From assembly GCA_947449695.1 (NCBI GenBank), contig CANFST010000033.1:1-33689 (forward strand): a stretch of DNA of 33,689 bases, read 5' to 3'. The notes beneath the pieces were generated by a model, which saw only the letters and a list, made by a program, of their open reading frames with translations, was not told the DNA's origin and ran no database searches. Of this stretch, positions 8,274 through 17,654 are shown in pieces. The translations under genes were made by a program, and so were the position numbers. Position 1 is the stretch's first letter. Each line of letters opens with the position of its first letter. This DNA comes from Chitinophagales bacterium (GTDB lineage: Bacteria; Bacteroidota; Bacteroidia; Chitinophagales; CAIODY01).

Positions 8274-9587
8274 TTGTTTCTTTATACCTTAATTCTCATT
8301 TTAATATTCTTGAATTTTATATTAATTTTCATACCGCAATCTTCTTCTCGTGCTGAGTATGTTTTTTCAATTCTGCTAAAAATCTTATTAGGATTAAATT
8401 TCGAACTAACTCACGATAAAAATTATTTCAACAATTTTGTTGGCCCAAAATTTTCTTACACAAAAAATAAATTAAACAACGAGCTGTTTTTCACTTCAAC
8501 AGATTTGTTGTTTGAAAATGAAATCAATTCAGAACAGTTTTCCAAACTCACTATTAATACGGCATTCACTATTGATCATCCGTTATTCAACATTGATATT
8601 TTCGCCGCTTCGTTTTTTTTATTGACTCGATATGAAGAATATGGGCATAGAAATTTTGCACATCAAAAAAGCATTTTATTTCGCTCCCATTTATTGCAAC
8701 AGCCAGTTGTCAATCAATGGGCGGTGCAATTAGAAACAATTTTGCAACAAAATTTTCCTGAATTAAAATTTCAAAAACGAAATTATCAATTCATTCCAAC
8801 CATCGATGTAGATAGAGCTTTCGCCTTTAAAGCAAGAAATGCCTTTAAAACAATCGGTGGTTTTGCTAAAGATTTTTTGAAAAGAAATTTCTTTGAAATG
8901 AAAAAGCGTTTTGCGGTTTTATTTCAAAATGTTAAAGACCCATTTGATGTGTTTGATGAATTGGAAAATGTACATGAACAAAATAATTTACGAGCAAAAT
9001 ATTTTTTTCATTGTGGCAATTATAATGGCGTTGATAAAAATATTGATTTGCAAAATGCAAATTTTAAAACATTAATCAATCGATTACAAACCACAGCAGA
9101 TATAGGTTTGCATCCATCAGTAAAATCAAATAACAATTTTGATTTGTTAGAAAATGAAAGAAATGTGTTAGAAAATTTGTTGCAAAAAAAAGTAAATGAT
9201 AGCCGACAACATTTTATTCAATTACATTTTCCAAACACGTATCAATGCTTAATTGAACTCGATATAAAAAATGATTTTACGATGGGCTATGTTACCACAG
9301 TAGGTTTCAGAGCTGGGATTTGCAATTCATTCTATTGGTATGATTTGGAAAATGAAACTACAACTGATTTAATAGTTCATCCATTTTGTTGGATTGAAAC
9401 TGTTTTTCAAGAATTTCAAACAGTAACTGATGAAGAAATGTGGCGACAAACAAAACAAATTATCAACGCTGTAAAGCACGTAGATGGTGAGTTTTGCGGT
9501 GTGTGGCACAATCATTCATTAAGTGAATTGTATGAGTTTAAAGGTTGGAAAAATAAGTATGAACAATTTGTGAAACTAGCGAAATAA
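8274..9587 (+). CDS. Polysaccharide deacetylase-family protein (Bacteroidota DUF7033-type)
   Basis: This protein is up to 437 residues and has a family-specific N-terminal region (FELTHDKNYFNNFVGPKFSYTKN; FNIDIFAASFFLLTRYEEY). A deacetylase-like barrel follows: the Asp pair in FIPTIDVDRAFAFK (about residue 178), GLHPSVKSN, then DFTMGYVTTVGFRAGICNSFYWYDL and VHPFCWIET. The family is predicted to remove acetyl groups from glycans, using a metal held by Asp and His. No ATG is present near the start. TTG 8274 gives a long hydrophobic N-terminus; TTG 8310 (MNFILIFIPQSSSR, 425 residues) fits family starts better. It precedes lnt by 45 bp and is probably co-transcribed with it, suggesting an envelope role. 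Confidence 0.78.
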   Translation: MFLYTLILILIFLNFILIFIPQSSSRAEYVFSILLKILLGLNFELTHDKNYFNNFVGPKFSYTKNKLNNELFFTSTDLLFENEINSEQFSKLTINTAFTIDHPLFNIDIFAASFFLLTRYEEYGHRNFAHQKSILFRSHLLQQPVVNQWAVQLETILQQNFPELKFQKRNYQFIPTIDVDRAFAFKARNAFKTIGGFAKDFLKRNFFEMKKRFAVLFQNVKDPFDVFDELENVHEQNNLRAKYFFHCGNYNGVDKNIDLQNANFKTLINRLQTTADIGLHPSVKSNNNFDLLENERNVLENLLQKKVNDSRQHFIQLHFPNTYQCLIELDIKNDFTMGYVTTVGFRAGICNSFYWYDLENETTTDLIVHPFCWIETVFQEFQTVTDEEMWRQTKQIINAVKHVDGEFCGVWHNHSLSELYEFKGWKNKYEQFVKLAK

Positions 9588-9632
9588 AATTTTTCTACTC
9601 CATAATCCAACTATTTTTACGCCTCAATTTCT

Positions 9633-11219
9633 ATGAACAAAAAAATATTTTCTCTTTTTACGCTTAGTGGAATTTTATTGTGGCTGGGCTGGTGCCCTTT
9701 GCCCACAGCGGCATTGCTGTTTATTGCATTCATCCCGATGTTGTATGCTTTAGAATTATGCAAAGGCAAAAAAAACAGTATTGCTTGGGCTGGAATCTAT
9801 TGGACATTGTTGATTTGGAACATCGGCACTACTTGGTGGGTATGGAACGCATCGGCTGGTGGCGCAGCAGCAGCAATAGTTTTAAATGCTTTGCTGCAAA
9901 GCTTTCCCATTCTTTTATTTTATGTTTTGCAAACTAAATTGCCGCAAAAACTTAAATGGTTCGCATTACCCATCTTCTTTATTGCGTTTGAGAAAATACA
10001 TCTCACTTGGGAATTTACATGGCCTTGGCTAACGTTGGGCAATGGTTTCGCATCGTTTCCACAATGGGTGCAATGGTATGAATTTACTGGTCATTTAGGC
10101 GGTTCTGCTTGGATTTGGTTGTACAACATTAGTTTGTATTTAGCTATTTTTCAAAATCAAAACAAGCCATTTTTCAGTCGTTGGATTCAGCCATTTGCCG
10201 CTGTGGCTATACCTTTACTATTTTCATTCATCATTCTATTTACGAATCAAAGAAACGAAGCAGCAATAAAAAGAGAAACGAAAAATTTTGTGTTGATTCA
10301 ACCTAACATCGACCCATACAATGAAAAATTTAACGAAGGCACAGAAATAAATCAGGTGAATAAAATTTTGAGTTTGGCTGAAAAAAATATTGATTCTATT
10401 CAATCCACAATTTTAGTTGCGCCTGAGACAGCACTTCCAACTGGCATTTGGTGGCATCACTTTGAAAATGACGATCAAATTATTCCGCTCCGCAAATTTT
10501 TGCAACAACATAAAAATGTAAGCATCGTTATCGGCTCAACAATTTTAGAGGAGTACGATTCACCTAAAACTGCTTCTGCATCAGCATTTGGCAAAACCGG
10601 AAAATATGTTGACATGTTCAATACTGCTTTACTAATCGATTCTACAAAGTTTGTTCAAAAATATTATAAGTCGAAATTAGTGCCAGGTGTTGAGCGAATG
10701 CCTTACCCAGGCTTCTTTAAATTTTTAAAGCCATTTTTGATTAATATGGGCGGAGTAAGCGACAATACTGGTACACAGGAAGAACGAACAGTCTTTAACA
10801 CCAACAATTTTGGCTTAGCTCCATTGATTTGTTATGAATCTGTGTATGGAAGTTTTGTTTCAAAATTTGTAAAAAATGGCGCTAACATTTTATTGATTAT
10901 TACCAATGATGGTTGGTGGGGCAATACACCAGGTCATTTGCAACACTTTGAATATGCACGATTAAGAGCGATTGAAACACGGCGATATGTGTTGCAATGC
11001 GCCAATACAGGCATAAGTGGTGTGATTGATAACGAAGGAAATGTTTTACAAAAGACTGATTATTGGAAAGAAGCTGTGGTGAAAGTAAAAGCTCCCCTTT
11101 TCTATGATAAAACTTTTTTTGTAAAATTTGGTGATGAGCTGGAGTGGGCTCTGGTGGTTTTGGCTGTGTTTTTTGTTTTTATTGGAGTTTTATTTCCAAT
11201 GATTGGTAAATCAAGATAA
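9633..11219 (+). CDS. lnt: Apolipoprotein N-acyltransferase
   Basis: Lnt adds the third acyl chain to the N-terminal Cys of lipoproteins in the inner membrane. The 528-residue protein has about six N-terminal membrane segments within residues 1-210, a periplasmic nitrilase-like domain (about 220-490), and a C-terminal membrane helix (WALVVLAVFFVFIGVLF). The catalytic triad is visible: E265 in VAPETALP, K346 in YYKSKLVPGVERMPY and C400 in PLICYESVYG. The motif ITNDGWWGNTPGHLQH, typical of Lnt, follows. Its stop codon is only 4 bp from the stop of the convergent CotH gene. The abundance of lipoproteins in this window fits with its presence. Confidence 0.95.
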   Translation: MNKKIFSLFTLSGILLWLGWCPLPTAALLFIAFIPMLYALELCKGKKNSIAWAGIYWTLLIWNIGTTWWVWNASAGGAAAAIVLNALLQSFPILLFYVLQTKLPQKLKWFALPIFFIAFEKIHLTWEFTWPWLTLGNGFASFPQWVQWYEFTGHLGGSAWIWLYNISLYLAIFQNQNKPFFSRWIQPFAAVAIPLLFSFIILFTNQRNEAAIKRETKNFVLIQPNIDPYNEKFNEGTEINQVNKILSLAEKNIDSIQSTILVAPETALPTGIWWHHFENDDQIIPLRKFLQQHKNVSIVIGSTILEEYDSPKTASASAFGKTGKYVDMFNTALLIDSTKFVQKYYKSKLVPGVERMPYPGFFKFLKPFLINMGGVSDNTGTQEERTVFNTNNFGLAPLICYESVYGSFVSKFVKNGANILLIITNDGWWGNTPGHLQHFEYARLRAIETRRYVLQCANTGISGVIDNEGNVLQKTDYWKEAVVKVKAPLFYDKTFFVKFGDELEWALVVLAVFFVFIGVLFPMIGKSR

Positions 11220-11223
11220 TTAT

Positions 11224-13293
11224 TTATTGCACAACTAATTTTTTTGTCCATTTTCCATTACTCGTAGTGACTGAAACTAAATAGATGCCAGCAGATAGTT
11301 GTAATTGAGCGACATCTAATTTTATTTTGTTGATTATTCCATTAGTAGTTTGTTGGAAAACTAAAACACCAGAAATTGTTGTCAATTCAATGTTGGTTGG
11401 TTGTTGAGTACTTGATTTCCAACTCACAATACATTGTTGCTGATGGCTGATTGGATTTGGATAAATGGAAAAAGAATTTGAAAAATTATTGGCAGTGTAT
11501 ATTCCATTGGGTTTTACAGTTGTATCTTTTTTAATGATACAATTAGTATCCAGTAATTGTAAATCCATCCATTGTAACCTATGTTGAATCCAACTTTTCA
11601 AAGTATCAATTTCTTGCTGAAATGTAGGTGGATAGTATGCGTTGGGCCAAGTATAATAACCCAGAATAGGCCATCGTTGATAAGTTTTTGCTTGTTCATA
11701 ATGAACAACCCTTTCAAATGAATCAATTAAATGATTGATGTTTTGCCATGATAATATGTTTTTTCTGTAGCTGGTATATCTGCATTTGTATTCTTGTCTG
11801 TAAACACTATCCTGCTCAAACATCATACGCCACCAAACCGGATTTCCTGGACAAACCCAATTCCATTGCCATAATGACCAATCTGTTGCTTGTAAATAAT
11901 CGCCATTGCCAAACGATAAATTATAATCCCAAATCGGACCAGCTTTTAAATGTGGATCTTTACTGTCCTTGTCTTTATGATAATAACTACTTAGCCTGTA
12001 TCCATCAATGTTTCGGCTTAATTCAACCATCATTGAGTGGTCAATAAACGAAGGTAAACTTGCATACTTTTTATAGCCATTTATGGTGTCGTATAAAGAG
12101 TAATTTTGAAAAGAATTTTCAAATTGCGTCATGAAACTTTGAATATAATTCGCCTGAACTGTTGTTATACTATCTGTATTTGGATAGTCATATTGATAAT
12201 AAATATTTTCAGAGGTTTGACTTAGTGTGTCGCAAACCATCGAAATACCATACCAACCTGCATTTTGAACTCCTGTTGTTTTATCTACTTTGATGATATA
12301 GCCACCAGTTAATTTATTGCCAGATGAAGTTGTTGATTTTAATTTTGAAACATTTACTCTGTTTTTATCGGCCTTAATTTTCTCCATAAACACATAAATG
12401 CCTTCGTACATGCCATTTACATATAATTCAAAATATCTAGTACGGCTGGCATAATGCCCCATTTGATTACTAATTTTATAAATCAAAACGTTTCGCATCA
12501 AGCTTTTATCATCAAACGGGGGATAAAAAATCCAATCATGTTGACGTGGAAAACCCATGATAGCAGTATCTAAATTGTTTCCTGCATTATCCCAACTTTC
12601 CACTGCATAAGGCTTTTGCGGAAAGGTTTGAGAAGTACTACCTCGGTATTCAATGCCAATATTACCAACGAATTTTGGCACATCAGCATAATGATTTAAT
12701 GCTCCAATACCGTTATCAATTATTTTTATAGTGGCAGGAATTTTTGGCTCATCTACAATATCTTGCCCATTAGTAAATACTTCTATAATCGCCAATCTGC
12801 TGCTATCTGCAATAACTGGAGCTGGAGTAGAACTAAAAGTAATACTCCAGTTTAGCAAATAACCAGTGTCTTGATTGCAGCAATTACTTAATTCTAAAAT
12901 CCAATTCCCGTTTGGATTTTGCCCATTATTTAAAGTTCCCAACCATTCCTGAGGTTGAAAATTTCCGTTAAAAGGTGCACCATTAAAGTAAATAGCCGAT
13001 GAACCGCTTTGATAATTGAAATGTGTATTTTGATAATTTGCGCCACCCCATCCATTGTTTTGGCTCAACAAGATTTTAGTGCCATTTGGCGAAATTAACC
13101 ATGCAGTAATTTCACCAACATTATTATGCTGAATATTTATCATTACATCTTCAATACCAAAAATCGAGTTGATAAACGGAGGCAAACTGCTTACAAGCAA
13201 GGTGTCTTGTATATCGCTGACACCAGGAAGCATTTTGGTTATACTACTATTGAAGGTTTGTGAAAATGTATTAACCGAAAAAGTAAGCGCCAA
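11224..13293 (-). CDS. CotH-domain secreted protein with P-domain and T9SS sorting signal; 5' end frameshifted
   Basis: About 689 residues are open from TTG 13293. Order: proprotein-convertase P-like beta domain (about 30-150; HNNVGEITAWLISPNGTKI, WILELSNCCNQDTGYLLNW), then a CotH domain (about 200-560). CotH features include IEYRGSTSQTFPQKPYAVES, MRNVLIYKISNQMG, FELYVNGMYEGIYVFMEKIK and LKAGPIWDYNLSFGN. A T9SS type A sorting domain (SIYPNP ... AGIYLVSVTTSNGKWTKKLVV) ends the protein. CotH-family proteins are atypical kinases in spore coats; in Bacteroidota they are secreted and of unknown role. The ATG at 13316 and its signal peptide are one base out of frame with the rest. The TTG start yields only a partial signal peptide. 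Confidence 0.8.
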   Translation of the reverse strand: MALTFSVNTFSQTFNSSITKMLPGVSDIQDTLLVSSLPPFINSIFGIEDVMINIQHNNVGEITAWLISPNGTKILLSQNNGWGGANYQNTHFNYQSGSSAIYFNGAPFNGNFQPQEWLGTLNNGQNPNGNWILELSNCCNQDTGYLLNWSITFSSTPAPVIADSSRLAIIEVFTNGQDIVDEPKIPATIKIIDNGIGALNHYADVPKFVGNIGIEYRGSTSQTFPQKPYAVESWDNAGNNLDTAIMGFPRQHDWIFYPPFDDKSLMRNVLIYKISNQMGHYASRTRYFELYVNGMYEGIYVFMEKIKADKNRVNVSKLKSTTSSGNKLTGGYIIKVDKTTGVQNAGWYGISMVCDTLSQTSENIYYQYDYPNTDSITTVQANYIQSFMTQFENSFQNYSLYDTINGYKKYASLPSFIDHSMMVELSRNIDGYRLSSYYHKDKDSKDPHLKAGPIWDYNLSFGNGDYLQATDWSLWQWNWVCPGNPVWWRMMFEQDSVYRQEYKCRYTSYRKNILSWQNINHLIDSFERVVHYEQAKTYQRWPILGYYTWPNAYYPPTFQQEIDTLKSWIQHRLQWMDLQLLDTNCIIKKDTTVKPNGIYTANNFSNSFSIYPNPISHQQQCIVSWKSSTQQPTNIELTTISGVLVFQQTTNGIINKIKLDVAQLQLSAGIYLVSVTTSNGKWTKKLVVQ

Positions 13294-13321
13294 AAAAATA
13301 GAATAGTTTTTTTCATTTTTT

Positions 13322-13352
13322 CAAAACTATATTTTTTACCGTTACTTAGCAA
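13322..13352 (-). promoter_or_regulatory. Promoter of the CotH-domain gene
   Basis: On the minus strand TTG (13352-13350) is followed by 20 bp and then TAGTTTTG (13329-13322), a full Bacteroidota-type match. Only five bases separate it from the ATG at 13316, so the transcript is predicted to be nearly leaderless and to begin at or beside that ATG. Confidence 0.6.
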
Positions 13353-13435
13353 TAAGTCTTTCTAACCATTTTTTGTTGATTTGAGTATCAATAAATAGTC
13401 AGAAACAAAAATGACTCACTAATTCCATAGAAAAC

Positions 13436-14575
13436 CTATTTTGATATTTCACGAGCTATTACCAATTTCTGAATTTCGCTGGTGCCTTCTCCAATGGTGC
13501 AAAGTTTAGCATCACGCCAATATTTTTCAACAGGAAAATCTTTGGTGTATCCATATCCGCCGAAAATCTGAACAGCTTCTTCACCGCAATCAACAGCTAT
13601 TTCACTAGCGTAATATTTTGCAAATGCTGATTCTTTTGTAACTTTTTCGTGCCTGTCTTTCATATCGGCAGCTTGTAATGTCAACAATTCAGCTGCTTCA
13701 ATTTTCATTTTCATATCTGCCAATTTAAATGCAATGGCTTGAAAATTTGAAATAGGTTGATTGAATTGATGACGCTCTTTTGAATATTGTAAACTGGCTT
13801 CGTAAGCGCCTTTTGCTATTCCGCATGATAAAGCAGCAATTGAAATTCTGCCTCCATCCAATACTTTCATAGATTGAATAAATCCATCACCTATTTTTCC
13901 TAATACATTCGATGCAGGAATACGACAATTATCAAAAATCATTTCAGTGGTTTCGCTGGCTCTCATACCTAATTTGTTTTCTTTCTTGCCTGCTGAGAAG
14001 CCTGGTGTGCCACGTTCTACAACCATTGCAGTCATACCATGACTATCACCAACTTCACCAGTACGAACAATAACAACTGCAACATTGCTTGACTTACCAT
14101 GTGTAATCCAGCATTTTGTTCCATTTATAATCCAATCATTACCATCTTGTTTGGCAACACATTTCATGTTGCCCGCATCGCTGCCTGTATTAGGTTCAGT
14201 TAATCCCCAAGCCCCTAACCATTCGCCAGTAGCTAATTTAGGTAACCATTTTTTCTTTTGTTCTTCATTCCCAAATTGTAAAATATGACCTGTGCAAAGC
14301 GAATTATGTGCTGCAACAGACAAACCAATTGAGCCACAAATTTTTGCAATTTCAGAAACAACAGTATAATATTCTTGATAGCCCAAGCCGCTCCCGCCGT
14401 ACTCTTCAGGCACTAACACACCCAAAAATCCCATTTCGCCTAATTGTTTAAATAATTCAATCGGGAAATGTTGTGCTTCATCCCATTCCATCACAAAAGG
14501 CTTAATATGTTTAGCGCCAAAATCTTTAATTGTTTCAGCAATCATTTTCTGATTTTCAGTTAATTCAAAGTGCAT
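13436..14575 (-). CDS. Acyl-CoA dehydrogenase
   Basis: This flavoenzyme oxidises acyl-CoA to enoyl-CoA in fatty-acid or branched-chain amino-acid breakdown. From ATG 14575 (MHFELTENQKMIAETIKDF) it is 379 residues, the usual length. Signatures in order: FLGVLVPEEYGGSGLGYQEYY, then GAWGLTEPNTGSDAGNM, CWITHGKSSNVAVVIVRTG, IFGGYGYTKDFPVEKYWRDA, and IGEGTSEIQKLVIAREI near the C-terminus with the likely catalytic Glu. An alternative TTG at 14596 falls inside the probable promoter, so ATG 14575 is preferred. Substrate chain length cannot be read from the sequence. It is divergent from the tRNA-Arg gene. Confidence 0.92.
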   Translation of the reverse strand: MHFELTENQKMIAETIKDFGAKHIKPFVMEWDEAQHFPIELFKQLGEMGFLGVLVPEEYGGSGLGYQEYYTVVSEIAKICGSIGLSVAAHNSLCTGHILQFGNEEQKKKWLPKLATGEWLGAWGLTEPNTGSDAGNMKCVAKQDGNDWIINGTKCWITHGKSSNVAVVIVRTGEVGDSHGMTAMVVERGTPGFSAGKKENKLGMRASETTEMIFDNCRIPASNVLGKIGDGFIQSMKVLDGGRISIAALSCGIAKGAYEASLQYSKERHQFNQPISNFQAIAFKLADMKMKIEAAELLTLQAADMKDRHEKVTKESAFAKYYASEIAVDCGEEAVQIFGGYGYTKDFPVEKYWRDAKLCTIGEGTSEIQKLVIAREISK

Positions 14576-14593
14576 AATTTTTTTTTGAGGTTG

Positions 14594-14601
14594 CAAATAT
14601 A
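14594..14601 (-). promoter_or_regulatory. Candidate -7 element for the acyl-CoA dehydrogenase gene
   Basis: The minus strand reads TATATTTG, a TAnnTTTG match, 18 bp before ATG 14575. It excludes the upstream TTG at 14596 as a translation start. No convincing -33 element was seen. Confidence 0.45.
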
Positions 14602-14626
14602 CAAGGCTAAAGAAATTTTAAAAGAT

Positions 14627-14634
14627 TACTTTTG
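14627..14634 (+). promoter_or_regulatory. Candidate -7 element for the tRNA-Arg gene
   Basis: The plus strand reads TACTTTTG (TAnnTTTG), 14 bp before the first base of the tRNA. This is a sensible distance for a short 5' leader removed by RNase P. No clear -33 element was seen. Confidence 0.45.
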
Positions 14635-14648
14635 TAATCGTTTTTTTT

Positions 14649-14720
14649 GGCGCCGTCGTACAATGGATAGTATAAGAGTTTCCGAAGCTCCAGATTCAGG
14701 TTCGATTCCTGACGGTGCTA
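14649..14720 (+). tRNA. tRNA-Arg (anticodon CCG)
   Basis: The cloverleaf can be folded by eye. The acceptor stem is GGCGCCG with CGGTGCT, with G-U wobbles at pairs 1-72 and 4-69. The D arm is GTAC/GTAT, the anticodon loop TTCCGAA with anticodon CCG, and the T arm TCAGG-TTCGATT-CCTGA, with discriminator A at 14720. The anticodon stem has an A-C mismatch at the 27-43 pair. CCA is not encoded. It decodes CGG. An intrinsic terminator follows closely. Confidence 0.9.
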
Positions 14721-14728
14721 CATTTTTC

Positions 14729-14758
14729 AAAGCATACTTTTAATTAGTATGCTTTTTT
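14729..14758 (+). terminator. Intrinsic terminator of the tRNA-Arg gene
   Basis: A 10-bp stem AAAGCATACT (14729-14738) pairs with AGTATGCTTT (14746-14755) around a 7-base loop, and the T-run extends to 14758. It begins 8 bp after the tRNA, so the receptor gene downstream must have its own promoter. Confidence 0.85.
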
Positions 14759-14877
14759 ATTTAAGGTAAAAAATTTCTATTTGTGAGTTTTAACAAATTC
14801 AAAAGCCGCAATTAATCTTTTAATAGACTTGAGGTAATGATTTGGTAATATGCAAAAACTTGTTTTGCACCCAAATG

Positions 14878-17646
14878 ATGAAAAAAATATTCTTACCCCT
14901 TATTTGTGTGTTGCTAATTCAATCAGCAACAGTTTTTGCAGTTAATATCAAAGGCAAAGTACTTGATAATTCAAACCATGAACAGTTAATTGGAGCGACA
15001 GTTTCAATTAAAGGGACTAATATTGGTGCTATTACTAATTTAGATGGCACTTTTAAAATTAGCAATATTGTTGATGGTAATTATGTCTTGATTTGTTCTT
15101 ATGTTGGTTTCGAGTCTCAAGAAATAAGCATTTCTATTGCAGGAAATACCGATGTAGAAAAAGATTTTTATCTAGTTGAAAAAACAAATCAAATTAAAGA
15201 AATAACCATTAAAGTTGGTGACAAGGAGAGTGATAATTCTGCACGTAAAGCCGAACAAGCTGCCGACCATTTAATGAATGTTGTTTCGGCTAACACGATT
15301 GATTTATCTCCTGACTTAACTGTTGGAAGTGTGTTAAGAAGAGTATCAGGTGTTTCTATTCAAGGCACAAGTACAGGGCATGCACAATATGCAATTGTAA
15401 GAGGTATGGATAAGAGATACAATTACACTTTATTGAACGGTATTAAAGTGCCAAGTCCTGATAATAAAAATCGTTTTGTGCCTATGGATTTATTTCCATC
15501 AGATATGTTACAAAAATTGGAAGTAATTAAATCACTTACGCCAAGTATGGAGGCTGATGCTATTGGTGGTGTGATGAATTTAGTAATGAAAGAAGCACCA
15601 GATGCATTTATGCTGAAAGCCAATGTGGGTGGAGGTTATAGTGATATATGGGGCGAACGTCCATTTTCTCAATTCAGTACTAGTAACATTAATAAGTTGT
15701 CTCCAATTGAAAGAAATAGTTCGAGCTATTCACCAACTTTAGCTGATTTTCCTATTGCGGTTTTTGATAATAAAAATGTTAAAACACCTGTAAACTCATT
15801 GGCTAATTTTGTTGTTGGTAATCGTTTTCTAAATAAAAAATTAGGTGTTTTATTGGCAGGTAGTTATAACAATTCTAATACTGGTACTAACTCTAATTTC
15901 TATGTTCAAAATTCGCAACCAGGTTTAAATAACACACCATTATTTAGTGATTTACAATTACGTCAATATTCTGTAAACCAAGACAGAAAAGGTGCTCACT
16001 TATTAGTTGATTATGTTTTTGACAGAAAAAATAAACTTACTTTTACAGCTACTGGAATTAATTTAACTGAACAACAAACAAGATACTATGTAGATAGCGT
16101 TTTGGCAATTCAACGCACAGGACCAGGGCAAGGTAATGTAGAAGAACATTTCAGAAATCGATTAACTACTCAATCTATTGCTAATGCAACTTTAAGAGGA
16201 GAACACCAGTTATTATCTTTCTTAAAAGCTAATTGGACTGCAGCCTACAGCGAAGCTAATCAACATACACCTGATATGGCAACTTATTCAACAGCTCATG
16301 CAGTTTTTTTAGATTCCAATCATATTGAGCATGCTACAACTTCCACATTAGGAAGTATGGGCAGAACATGGCAACACAATAGTGATAAAGATAAAACTGC
16401 TAAATTGGATTTGACAGCAAAAAAAATAATTAAAGGTTTTCCAGTTGAGTTACAAATTGGGGGGTTGATTAGAAATAAAGAGCGGAATAATTTTTATGAA
16501 GACTATACTATTAAACCATTTACAACAGGTGGTAATCCTCAAACTTTCTATTCTATTGACAATGCGGTGTATAGCTTGATAACAGCCAACTTGGGTAACA
16601 ACGATGTGAACTCCTATACTAATACTGAAAATATTTTGGCTTTTTATTGGCAATTTAAAATTGAATTAACTAATAAATTAGAATTGTTAGGTGGAGCAAG
16701 AACTGAAAACACTAAAGAGCAATTTACTACGCAAATGCCTTTGACTGAAGATGGTGGTTCGGGCACAATTACTTATCAGGATTGGCTACCAAGCTTACAT
16801 TTGAAATATGCCATCAGCAAAAAACAAAATTTGAGAGCCAGTTATTTTAAAAGCTTAACCCGTCCAGGTTTCTTTGAAATTATTCCTTATTCAATCCCAG
16901 GTGACAACTATACTGAAATAGGTAATTCCTATCTGAAACATACCACTGCAGATAATTATGATTTACGTTACGAATGGTTTCCAAAAGGAATTGACCAAGT
17001 TTTGGCAGGCGTATTTATAAAAAATATTTATGACCCAATTGAATTTGCTTACGTTCGTACAGGCGTTAGTGCAGCAGCATTGCAGCCTAATAATTTTGGT
17101 ACAGCAAAAAATTATGGGTTTGAATTTGCTGTTGCAAAATATATCAAACGATTTGGGTTAGTAGGTAATTACACATTTACAAACTCTAATATTACAACAA
17201 GCAAAGTTTATAACTATAGAGATGGTAATGGCAATATCACCAACATTAATAAAGATGAAAGCCGTCCATTGCAAGGGCAATCAAAACATATTGCAAATAT
17301 AAGTTTGGTTTACAAAGACAATAAAAATGGCTTTGATGCACAATTAGCATGGGTTTATACAGGCAGAAAAATTGAACAGTTATCTTTGTATTATGGATTA
17401 GATTATTGGGCACGTGCAACAAACTTTATGGATTTCTCGGCTGAGAAAAAAATAAACAAACACTTCTCAGTTTATGCCAAAGTGCATAATATCTTAAATA
17501 CAAAAACGATTGTAGAAATTATTCAAAGCAATCCTTATCAATCAGGTACAAGTGCTTTGCCATTCCAAGATAGAAGCGACAGAATATTGGTGCAAAGTGA
17601 TTATTCAAAACAAAGTTTCTTTTTAGGTATCAAATACAAATTCTAA
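14878..17646 (+). CDS. TonB-dependent outer-membrane receptor with CarboxypepD_reg-like N-terminal domain
   Basis: This protein is 922 residues from ATG 14878 (MKKIFLPLICVLLIQSATVFA signal peptide); the preceding ATG at 14875 is an equal option. Order: CarboxypepD_reg-like beta domain (about 22-105; GKVLDNSNHEQLIGATVSIK), plug (about 140-255), then a 22-strand-type barrel ending in SFFLGIKYKF. The plug contains GSVLRRVSGVSIQGTS, then KNRFVPMDLFPSDMLQKLEVIKSLTPSM and ADAIGGVMNLVMK, typical of the TonB-Xanthomonas/Caulobacter-like receptor group. No SusD-like partner follows. Instead a beta-helix lipoprotein starts 8 bp later and a metallophosphoesterase after that, so the three form an operon. 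The substrate is unknown; an organic phosphate compound is a context-based guess. Confidence 0.93.
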   Translation: MKKIFLPLICVLLIQSATVFAVNIKGKVLDNSNHEQLIGATVSIKGTNIGAITNLDGTFKISNIVDGNYVLICSYVGFESQEISISIAGNTDVEKDFYLVEKTNQIKEITIKVGDKESDNSARKAEQAADHLMNVVSANTIDLSPDLTVGSVLRRVSGVSIQGTSTGHAQYAIVRGMDKRYNYTLLNGIKVPSPDNKNRFVPMDLFPSDMLQKLEVIKSLTPSMEADAIGGVMNLVMKEAPDAFMLKANVGGGYSDIWGERPFSQFSTSNINKLSPIERNSSSYSPTLADFPIAVFDNKNVKTPVNSLANFVVGNRFLNKKLGVLLAGSYNNSNTGTNSNFYVQNSQPGLNNTPLFSDLQLRQYSVNQDRKGAHLLVDYVFDRKNKLTFTATGINLTEQQTRYYVDSVLAIQRTGPGQGNVEEHFRNRLTTQSIANATLRGEHQLLSFLKANWTAAYSEANQHTPDMATYSTAHAVFLDSNHIEHATTSTLGSMGRTWQHNSDKDKTAKLDLTAKKIIKGFPVELQIGGLIRNKERNNFYEDYTIKPFTTGGNPQTFYSIDNAVYSLITANLGNNDVNSYTNTENILAFYWQFKIELTNKLELLGGARTENTKEQFTTQMPLTEDGGSGTITYQDWLPSLHLKYAISKKQNLRASYFKSLTRPGFFEIIPYSIPGDNYTEIGNSYLKHTTADNYDLRYEWFPKGIDQVLAGVFIKNIYDPIEFAYVRTGVSAAALQPNNFGTAKNYGFEFAVAKYIKRFGLVGNYTFTNSNITTSKVYNYRDGNGNITNINKDESRPLQGQSKHIANISLVYKDNKNGFDAQLAWVYTGRKIEQLSLYYGLDYWARATNFMDFSAEKKINKHFSVYAKVHNILNTKTIVEIIQSNPYQSGTSALPFQDRSDRILVQSDYSKQSFFLGIKYKF

Positions 17647-17654
17647 TTTTTTTT

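Noticed and set aside
14649-14720. tRNA-Arg as an integration site with the downstream phosphoesterase cluster as a genomic island
   Set aside because: No integrase gene and no second copy of the tRNA 3' end were seen in the window, and composition looks uniform by eye.
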